A stretch of DNA of 64,000 nucleotides from Microdochium bolleyi (lineage: Eukaryota > Ascomycota > Sordariomycetes > Xylariales > Microdochiaceae). Shown piece by piece: positions 55,882 to 64,000 of this stretch (the first letter of the stretch is position 1; every line of letters begins with the position of its first letter). A program made the translations under genes and the position numbers. The notes under the pieces were generated by a model, which worked only from the letters and a program-made list of their open reading frames with translations, had not been told where the DNA came from and made no database searches. The stretch covers positions 563,838 through 627,837 of the forward strand of contig KQ964251.1 in NCBI GenBank assembly GCA_001566295.1. The letters run 5' to 3'.

Positions 55882-56879
55882 TGAGCCGCATATTGGCTGC
55901 TCCTCACAGGCCACATCTGGATGCCAACTTTGGGCCGGAGGCAACCATTATCCTTCGCTGATTTTCGGTGCGATTTTGCTCAGCTCGACAACAAAGACGA
56001 CACGCCACACAGCTTATCGTTTTTTAATCCTCATGTTTTTGCCGTCTCACAAGCACTCAATGCTTACAGGCAGCGAACATGTCCACCACGCTCTTCAGCT
56101 TCTCCTTTCTATGTCAACAGTTGCTTTCTCAACAATCAGCGTCATCGTACATCATTCCTACATTTTTATCACACATATCATCGCATCGGCGCCCCTGGAG
56201 TATATAACGGCGTGTTTTCTATATGTCTTACACATACGGCTTTTCTCTAATTTCTTTGTCTCTCTCCAATGTTCGAAGGGGCCGACAGCGACAAGCACTG
56301 GTGCCTCGAAACCCAGATCAAATCACAACACGTCTTACTTGTGTGCGGTTGTCGAGCCAGTGTCCCGATCTTGGGCTTTCTTGAATTGATAGGGATTTGA
56401 ATTCTTTTCTTGTATATGCCACTCCGCGACGGGAATTCGGAGACGGAGATGGGTGTGTCTTTCTCTCAAATAGCACGGACAGTGATACCCACACAATCAG
56501 AATAACCTGTTGTCGTAAGCTACATTCACGTGCCGAGCCTGCTGAACTTGGACGACCAGGGCAACCTTAGTTCATCTACCATGTGTCATGCCCGGTGCTG
56601 TCAAGTCTTGGGCTCAGGCACTATTCTCAGACGGGATGCGTCTATGGACATCGGTCGCGGGTTGGCACGAGGACTTCGCGATAAACAAGGACATGCTCTA
56701 CATATGAAGATACTGCCAACTCTGTGAATTCTGAATGTCTGCGCCAGCCCTATTTTGTCTTCAGCAAAATTTACACAAAGTATACACGGTGCACCCGCTC
56801 TTCGCCACCAGCCACCTTGGCCATATGCTCTGAGAGAAACACCAGGCGTCAACGTCCTCGGCGGCGCGATCCCTCCTGC
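55882..56879. other. Intergenic, about 1 kb
   Basis: 3' flanks of two convergent genes, with T-rich stretches that could serve 3'-end formation. Nothing else recognised. Confidence 0.5.
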
Positions 56880-58938
56880 TTAGTCGATCTCCACATCAAT
56901 ATCAAGATCTATTGAGGCAATGATGTCGTCGTCGACTAGCGGCTTGTGGATCTGCGGGATGCCCTTCTTCGCCTTTTCAGACTCCTGGTTCTGGAGCTTC
57001 AGCTTCGCCAGATGAGGCAGGCCACCGTTCGCAGCCCCTGACGTGCCGTTGGCAGGAGTCAAAGTCCCACTGTTGTCCTGGCCAACCTGCGTCGAGGCGG
57101 CGGCGAGGGCGCGAGTCCGTGCCTCGACGTCACGAGCTCGCTCAGCAACCTGGGCTTTCCGGACCTTCTCGGCGTTCTTCCTGCGATTCTCAATGTTGAG
57201 CTGCGCTAGGCGGTCTTGTTGCGATACGGCTGAGGCCGATGACTTCTTTGCAGGCGTCAGACTCGTGCTATGGGCCAAGCGTGGCGTTTCTAGGGTGTCC
57301 AGCTTTGCCTCGAGCTCAGACACCTTAGAGTTGTCGCCGCGCTTCTTGGCCTCCTCGATGGCCTTGGTGATGCGGTTCCGTTCGTCGGGCGCGTACTTAT
57401 CGCGCAACCTCTTCTGGCGCTCGATCTTCTCATTGATTTCGGCGTCCGTCCAGTGGCGATTCATCAACTTGGTGATGTCGTCCGCCTTGGACAGCAAAGT
57501 TGGCTGCTTGGGGAAGAAGACTCCTTCGTCCTGGCAAACTGCCTTGTATCGGTGGAACTCGGCCTTGGGCGATATTAGTATTTGCTAGAGGTGGCACGAG
57601 TGATGGCAGGGAAACATACGTCTGTGAAAGGGGACTCAGAGCACATGATGAATGGCCATTCCCGCTCAGCCTTGCCGTGAGCTGCTCTGATGTATTGGTC
57701 GGTGACGAAACTTTGCCCGTTCTCCTTCTCGAGAGCGTATGGCTTTCCTTGCGTGAACCCTGGTGGGATATGTTAGCCATTTGAGCGGAAGCGCCCGGTG
57801 CGAAGTCTCGACGTACCCTTGATCACTGCCATGCGGTAGACAGGTACTCCGTCGCGATCCGGCCCGATCGCGAGTCTGACGAAACACCCGGTGATTGCCG
57901 CATCGAAGCCAGGGAAGAAACAGACCTGGGCGAAGCGCTTCCGTCCCAACCTGATACGCTCGATGTCTCTCAACTCTGCTACGGGGATTTCCTTGACCTC
58001 AGGTGACCTTGAGGCCGAGTCACGACGCCTGTTCCCGCCAGACCAATCAACGTCGCTGTCTCCATCGCGATCTTCCGAGTCTCCACGCGCAAAGGAGATT
58101 GATCGGTCCTTGTTGCGCTCGCGATCCTCTTCCCTCCTCCGGATACGGTCATTCTTCTCAGCACGAGCGCGGCGAAGGGACTCAATGCCCGAGCTGCTCT
58201 CGCCAACCTTCGAGCCTCCGACCTTGGTGCGCTGCCGCGAAGTCTTGCGCGCGGAGTCCTCCGGCTCTTCACTGCCTGCCTTGCGCTTCTTGGCAGACTG
58301 GCTGTCATCCTCCCTGTTCTTCAGCAGCGCACGCAGTAGGGTGTTCTGCCGTTGCCGGTCGACGTCCTCCTGACGCTTGGCGAGGAGCTGCTCTCTCTCG
58401 AGTTCAGGCATTGCAAGAATCTTGTGCTTCTCAGCCACGCTGACGTATATCCCATCGACTGGGTAGGCGGTACTGTCATCGTCACCACCGCTCGCCTTGC
58501 CGTTGATGTGACTACTTGAGGGTCCCTCGTTGTCGGAGTCGGATTCGTCCATGGGCGCAGACTCTTGAGACGCGACGGACGCCACGTCGGAGCTGTTAAG
58601 ATGCATGATGATAAGTAAATTGATTGCTGATGATAGTTGAGCTCGGCATGCTTCAAAGACCGCAAGCAAGCCATGCCAGCCTCTCCGTCCATGACGTGGA
58701 GCTCAGCGCGCCAAACGAGTGGTGCAGGAAGGCGTTGTCAGGTGAGGCAGGTGCGGACTTACGCTTCGCCTTCCTCCTCATCGGAGTCGTTCTGCTTCCT
58801 CCTCCTGGCCTTTGAAGAAGACTGTGCGTCTCCATCACTGCCTGGCGCCTCGGAAGCCGCGCGGCTCTGCGCGGAGACTTCATCGTCAGACTCGTCGCCT
58901 CCAACAAGGGCCAGAAACTCGTCGTCTACGTCCGACAT
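56880..58938 (-). CDS. rtf1: Rtf1, Paf1 complex subunit (Plus3 domain)
   Basis: Exons 58938-58763, 58592-57817, 57759-57620 and 57563-56880 give 591 aa; introns are 170, 57 and 56 nt, all GT-AG and frame-keeping (junctions GEA-SDVAS, VIKG-FTQGKPY, PFTD-AEFHRY). The N-terminus is acidic with MSDVDDEFLALVGGDESDDE. A basic, coiled middle (REQLLAKRQEDVDRQRQNTL) is followed by the Plus3 domain (~255-400: VAELRDIERIRLGRKRF, YRMAVIKG, WPFIMCSESPFTD). The C-terminal region is helical. Rtf1 binds Spt5 through Plus3 and, as part of the Paf1 complex on Pol II, promotes H2B ubiquitination and elongation. Length is normal for fungi. The ATG at 58938 gives the expected acidic start. It is divergent from COQ7, with 521 bp between starts. 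Confidence 0.93.
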
Positions 58939-59459
58939 TGTGTTTTTGGTGGTGCGCGAAAGTGTGGCAGCTGATGTGTTCGATAAGGCAGGAGCAAAGC
59001 CTCGCGAGAAAAGGGGAGCAACTGCCGCTGGAGCTTGAGGCTGCTCCTTGGGCTTGGAAGCGAGGCCGCGAGACGAGCAGTGGCTGGTTGGCGAGGGCAC
59101 GAAAGATTAAGTCACTGTCGGTGCTGGCGCTGGTGCTGGTGAGTCGACTTCCGACGCGCGAGAGCGACAAATCGTGGTTGAATAGTTCAATGGGTGATGG
59201 CAGAACAACGTGAGAAGAAGCCGGGACGCTGCTTGGTTGGACGGGAGCATGTATTCAAGACAGGGCGCTGCACTGCCAGGGGTGCCGTGCGTGCTGTAGC
59301 TCGGGCAGGCGCGCCTCTGTGCCGATAAGCGCGATAAGGCGGAGCCGAGCCCCAGGTTCGCCAGGGTGGTGCCACTCCGATGTTGAAGTCATCCATTAAT
59401 CCATCCAGGTTGGTGCAACTTATGCCTACGAGACCATTCACTCAACCAGTGTTCATTCA
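58939..59459. other. Divergent promoter region, RTF1 / COQ7
   Basis: 521 bp between two divergent starts, with paired GATAAG sites (separate entry). No other gene was recognised. Confidence 0.5.
59324..59338 (+). promoter_or_regulatory. Paired GATAAG sites
   Basis: Two GATAAG hexamers, at 59324-59329 and 59333-59338, three bases apart, ~120 bp upstream of COQ7. Close pairs of GATA sites are what fungal GATA factors (nitrogen or iron regulators) prefer, but a chance pair cannot be excluded. Confidence 0.35.
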
Positions 59460-60270
59460 ATGGCTCTCTCCAGGACTGCGCTGCTGCGCGCGAGCAGGCA
59501 TGCTGCGCCGATGCACGATCTCCTCATTGCGGCGTTGTGTCAACCTAGCCGGCGATGCCTCTCGACAACCACCGGTCGCCACCAAGCTGCTCCAGCACCA
59601 ACACAGCCAAAGGGCGCTCCAGGCAAGCGGAAGCCGCTCACAAAGGAGCAGCGGGACTTCTTGGCCTCTGCAGTGAGTACTGCGTCGCGCGGTTTTTTCG
59701 TGTACATGAAGTCTGACAGCTTGATTACCTTCACAGCTCCGCGTCAACCAGGCCGGTGAACTGGCTGCCACCCTCATCTACACAGCCCAGAAGACGCCCA
59801 TTGTCCGAGCACACCCACACCTCCGGCCTCTCATGGAGCACATGTACGATCAGGAAGCCAGCCACCTGAAGACTTTCAACGCCCTCATCGCCAAGCACCG
59901 AGTGCGCCCAACTGCGCTGTATCCATTGTGGTCTCTGATGGCGACCGGCCTGGGCTGGGGAACCGCGGTCATGGGCCGTGAGGCGGCCATGGCGTGCACC
60001 GAGGCTGTCGAGACGGAGATTGGCGGCCATTACAATAGCCAGATCCGGACGCTACTTGAGATGTTTGAGCAGTGGGAATCCGAGGGGTACGAGGTCGGCG
60101 ACGAGCTGCGCGAGCTGGTCGGCACGCTGCGGCGTATCCGCGATGAGGAGCTCGAGCACCTCGACCATGCCGTTGAGCACGACGCCAAGAAGGCCGAACC
60201 ACACTGGCTTCTGACGGGTGTGATCCGCGCGGGCTGCCGCGGTGCTATCTGGGCAAGTGAGCGGATATAG
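59460..60270 (+). CDS. coq7: Coq7, 5-demethoxyubiquinone hydroxylase
   Basis: Exons 59460-59672 and 59737-60270 (64-nt intron, GTGAGT donor, CAG acceptor) give 248 aa. The first ~55 residues are basic with RRCLSTTTGRHQ, a mitochondrial presequence. All six di-iron ligands of the ferritin-like family can be placed: E79 (NQAGELAA), E111 and H114 (DQEASHLKTF), E163 (AVETEIGGHYNSQI), E209 and H212 (DEELEHLDHA). The enzyme hydroxylates demethoxyubiquinone in the inner-membrane CoQ synthome, the next-to-last step of ubiquinone synthesis. The C-terminal GVIRAGCRGAIWASERI is the usual membrane-touching end. The ATG is the first in the frame. Confidence 0.95.
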
Positions 60271-60933
60271 CAGTCGAGGCAAAGGCGTTCGGTCTGATAT
60301 CTCATGTACACCAGCTGTATAGTATAGTGCTCATCGAAGAATGCTGAAACGTTATTATACGTTCGACCCGAGAACAATAATTTTCGCAGCCGGCCTCTAC
60401 AATGACGTTGTTGGCAGATTGCTTGTATCCTGTTCCCTCAGCATTCCACATTGACAACACCGAATTTGTGATTGTACCTTGTCCCTGGCCACTATTCTGC
60501 AATGGTCACTAGGAAGATATGTGGTCTGACCCCATGCGATCCGCATGCGCCTTATGCAGCCAAGCTGGCGGGCGCACTCCGCACAGTCACCGGCGAGTCC
60601 TGCTTCAGGGGTGGGGTCCGGCGCCGTGAACTCCGGCCCGCTTCTCCCGCAACCCCTCCGACAATGTCCGGGGCTCGTCGCATTTATTAGCCATTCTACA
60701 ACTGCTTTGATGACTGCCTGATTAACGCTGTTTCTTTGACTTCGCTGGCGACTGGTTCTCACCATTCTCTCGTCTGGCTTTCTCGCTACCTCATATAGCT
60801 CCAAGGTTTACAGGGACGACAACCTCGTCGACTTATCCATCTTCTGCTCTCGTCCTCATCAGGAATATTAACGACACACATAAACAGCAACAACAACAAC
60901 AACGACATCACCATCATCATCACTACTGCCAAG
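60271..60933. other. Intergenic, about 0.66 kb
   Basis: COQ7 3' flank and GNAT-gene promoter. The leader just before 60934 contains a (CAA)n tract (~60884-60903). Nothing else recognised. Confidence 0.5.
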
Positions 60934-62023
60934 ATGTCGACCAAACAGCAAGAATCTCCTCTCCTCCCCTTCCCAGCCCCGCCCTCCCTCCACAGCAGCT
61001 TCGCGATGCTCCCGGCCTCCCTGCCCGGCGACCTCGAGCAGATGACAGCCATATACTACGCGGCCTTTGCCAGCGACCCGGGCAACTGCTTCTGGTGGGC
61101 GCCCACGCGCGAGCAGCAGGAGACGTGGCTCAAGGCCCGCATCACCAAGAAGTTCAGCGACCCGGCGGTGCGGCACTACAAGATCGTGCACGTCGAGACG
61201 GGGGACATCGCGGCGTGGGCGCGGTGGGACATACCCGAGGGCGCGGTCGGGTTTGGGGAAGGGGCGAAGAAGGCAGATGTGAAGGTGGATGTCTCGGCGC
61301 AGATTAATAATGCTGAGAGGGAAAGCGTTGGTGGTACTAGCGGCGGCAGTGGGCAGGCGCTGACGGCCTCGGAGACGCCGTCCACCGGTGCCGCCGCCGC
61401 CGCCGCCGGGACGACGACATCTTCAGAGGGGAAGGAGCAGAAGAAAGGCCTCACGCCGCCCGAGGGCGCAAACGCGGCGTGGTGCGAGGCCTTCTTCAGC
61501 GCGCTCTTGGTCATGCACGAGAAGTGGGATGCGGGCAAGATGCTGGGTGAGTTTTGTTCTCTTTGGTTACACATCAACTTGACAACCTTTTTTGGTCTTC
61601 TCGGGTGGCACACGATCCTCTGTGATATATCCGGTCGTTCGTTCGCCATCTTGCTCTCTCCTCTTTTCTTTCTGCTTTTCTATGTCAAAATCTCTATCCG
61701 AAACGTACGTGGTCACTAACAGACACCACAACTACACAGGCCTCTCCCTGATAGCAACATCCCCCTCGTACCAGCGGCGCGGCGCGGCGCGGGCCCTCAT
61801 CGAGCCGCTCCTCGCGCTCGCCGACTCCCAGGGGCTGCAGACGTACCTCGAGGCCACGGCCGCAGGGCGTCCCGTGTACGAGAAGCTCGGGTTCCGCGAG
61901 GTCGACGTGCTGGAGTACAACGTGCGCGAGATCACAGGCGGGGCGGTCGACATCGAGCGGGTGACGCTAAGTGTCATGGTGCGGGAGCCCTCGGCCGGGA
62001 AGGCGGAGGAGGTGAAAGCGTAG
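60934..62023 (+). CDS. GNAT-family N-acetyltransferase
   Basis: Exons 60934-61546 and 61740-62023 (193-nt intron, GTGAGT donor, CACAG acceptor) give 298 aa. The fold is split by the intron between the strand ending KMLG and the next one, LSLIATSPSYQRRGAARALI, which carries the acetyl-CoA pyrophosphate loop (QRRGAA). The C-terminal strand-helix AGRPVYEKLGFREVDVLEY is typical. The N-terminal part (IYYAAFASDPGNCFWWAPTR) matches fungal small-molecule GNATs of unknown substrate. A ~60-residue Gly/Ala/Thr/Ser-rich insertion (~113-175) sits in the middle of the domain and is probably a disordered loop. The ATG at 60934 follows a CAA-rich leader. Acceptor is unknown. Confidence 0.88.
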
Positions 62024-64000
62024 TATATTGGGAAGGCTGTGGAAGCGGATCCGACATCGTAGAGTGAGTCCAGAGGGATACAGGCACGGTGGGATGCTTT
62101 GCATGTATCGTATTGCTGCATTTTCGACACTAGATTGAGAAGCCGCATGGTGCAGATCCTCGATGACATGTACAGCTTGTAATAGAATTTGCCTGGCTTC
62201 AACGCGGCTGCGAGATCGGTAGTGTGTTGACGACATGCTATCTTCAAAGCTGTGTGTCATCGCTGCCGAGAAATTTCAATGCCATGGCCCCAAGTCGTGA
62301 TTTCTGCTTATAGAGCACATTAACTAATAGCATTCAATCGTCCACGCCCAAGACTCCGGAGCCTGGATAGTATTGCTAGGCCATCACTAGGCAGAGACAT
62401 TATAATGAACAGCTAATTAGCGCTGGGCCAGCTGTCCAGAGTTTGAATGGACGTCACAAGAAGAAGAAATCCCAACAGTGAAATGAGCTAAATAACCCGA
62501 AACCAGACATGAAGTCATTCCCCAAACGCGGGTGTAACTTCACGCATTCTCCGCAGCAAACAGCGACGATGCTTTCCAATGTTCACACAGCAGGATGGCG
62601 GCTAAAGCTGAAAACGATGAGCTAAGTTGTACCACTAATCCGCAGTCTTGAGTCTTGCCGAGTTGTGTCGAAAGTCATTTCGCGACACCGTGGATAGGAC
62701 GTCGCCAAGGGGGCCCGCCCCGCCTTCGCAACCATAGGAATCAGACCTGTATGTCGTCGTCGGTAGCGTCGGAATATGAGGGAGTTGATAAGGCCAATGA
62801 CTTTGTTCCTCTTGTCGCGCAGTCTTGCTGGATTATTGTTCACACATGTTCCTGACAGCGCCAGAGTTGCAAGTCTCCACACTCGTCCCTCTGCAGTCAG
62901 GTACGTCAACGTCGTCATGCTCCGATGCCACATTTTGCGGCCCAATGTTGCATGTCCCTAGTCTCAAATGGCATTGCGATGTGCGCTGCTGCCCTGCTGC
63001 TTTATACGTCGCCAAGAACTCGCTGGAATGTGAATGGTTACGTCAAGGTGAGACCTCCGCAGCAGAGTAAACAATGCTAAGACGTTGGAGCGACAAAAGC
63101 GCGTGATAGAATGCCTTTGTGACCTGGTCTGGAATGGTCTCAGTCTCACTACTGATGGAACCACCAGTCACGTCACATCCTCGTGTTCCGAGTTGTTTGG
63201 TGTGGTACTCGACCATTTGAGATTCATGAGAGACGTGATTGTCAGCAGTGAAGGATCAATTGACACCAGACCGCATGATCCTGCCGAGCATTCACATCGG
63301 ATAAAATCCTTCAGACCAAAGCGCACGAAGAACGTACTTGGTAATACTCCTGGAAACGAAAGGATGCAAGGCATCAGAGGTCAGACGTGATTGGTGCCGT
63401 CGTCCGTTAACAGGGACCAGGCGGAAAAGTGCTGCAGGACCAAACCATGTCAACACTTGATCAACAATGACAGCGACCAAGAAGCTAATCTCGTGGTGCG
63501 GGGAGAAATCGATGCTCAGCCTCCCCCTTGAAGAATATCGTTTGGATACAGGCCAGTCAGTTCTATACGATCGATGTCCCATCTCGGGCCTTGGCGGGCC
63601 ATGGCGGGGAGCGGTCGACGTTGACGGGCGACTGGAGCCAGGGACAAAAGTTGCTGCCTGCCCGCCTGCCGCCGCCTGACAGGCCGAGGGGTCGCGCCAG
63701 CGGAGGTCGCATACCGGTACCTGCAAGGAAGGGAGATTGAGCGGAATGCTTCCAAGGTCTTGGTGCACGGCACGACGCTCGGACGGCTTCAGTATTGTCT
63801 TGCCGGCAGCCGAACAACGAAAGGGCAGTGTTGATGTTAGCAGCACAGATGTATTCGGCGAGCGGCTGTCAAGACCAAGGATGCGAATATGCAATAATTA
63901 GACTGGGAAAAGTCCAATACGAAATGCTCGCGCGGACCTGCATGCAGCATCGAACGGTGCCTGAAGAGCCAGTGCCTGTTTGGGACAAGGCGCGAGATGG
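62024..64000. other. Intergenic to the right edge, about 2 kb
   Basis: No gene is recognised. The longest open frame (63292-63894, minus, 200 codons) has no family signature. The flanking gene to the right must begin or end beyond the window. Confidence 0.45.

Noticed and set aside
63292..63894. 200-codon open frame at the right end, minus strand
   Set aside because: It carries no motif, and competing frames of similar length lie on the other strand.
1..64000. tRNA, 5S rRNA and CRISPR-like arrays
   Set aside because: I looked for B-box-like GTTCRANNC motifs, 5S internal promoters and regularly spaced repeats and saw no convincing case. CRISPR is not expected in a fungal nuclear genome.

Overview
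The window is nuclear DNA of a filamentous ascomycete, most likely a Sordariomycete. The evidence is GC-rich single-copy genes broken by short introns (mostly 53-193 nt) with GTRNGT donors, CTRAY-type branch sites and YAG acceptors, plus proteins typical of Pezizomycotina: a class VI histidine kinase, a P450, a translin and a small secreted Cys-rich protein. Gene spacing is loose (about 20 protein genes in 64 kb). Exon structures below were read by eye from splice signals and frame continuity, so they are predictions.

Left part (1-20.8 kb): the 3' part of a very long disordered Glu/Ala/Pro-repeat protein; a MOSC + ferredoxin-reductase + [2Fe-2S] fusion; an OCH1-type glycosyltransferase; an MFS transporter; the rRNA-processing factor Rrp7; a cytochrome P450; and a small secreted Cys-rich protein. 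The last two are separated by TpA-rich, gene-free DNA.

Middle part (20.8-44.5 kb): a 4.6-kb gene-poor stretch holding a decayed transporter relic and another TpA-rich tract, followed by the Sln1-type osmosensing histidine kinase, a carboxymuconolactone-decarboxylase-like protein, a single-pass membrane protein, Bud32 (KEOPS kinase), a glutamate-cysteine ligase modifier-like protein, Alg13, the mitoribosomal protein Rsm24/mS35 and the tiny membrane proteolipid Pmp3.

Right part (45.4-64 kb): Gpi11/PIG-F, translin, the U2 snRNA gene (minus strand), a peroxisomal acyl-CoA synthetase of the Pcs60 type, a conserved coiled-coil protein, Rtf1 (Paf1 complex), Coq7 and a GNAT acetyltransferase. Most of these are unlinked housekeeping genes. 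There is no convincing biosynthetic cluster.

The most unusual observation is in the U2 snRNA gene. The conserved body begins directly after a perfect intron 3' end. A GTAAGT donor 95 nt upstream, preceded by CTCTCT, rebuilds the canonical U2 5' end when joined. The core spliceosomal RNA therefore seems to need splicing itself, with a first exon of only about 8-19 nt.
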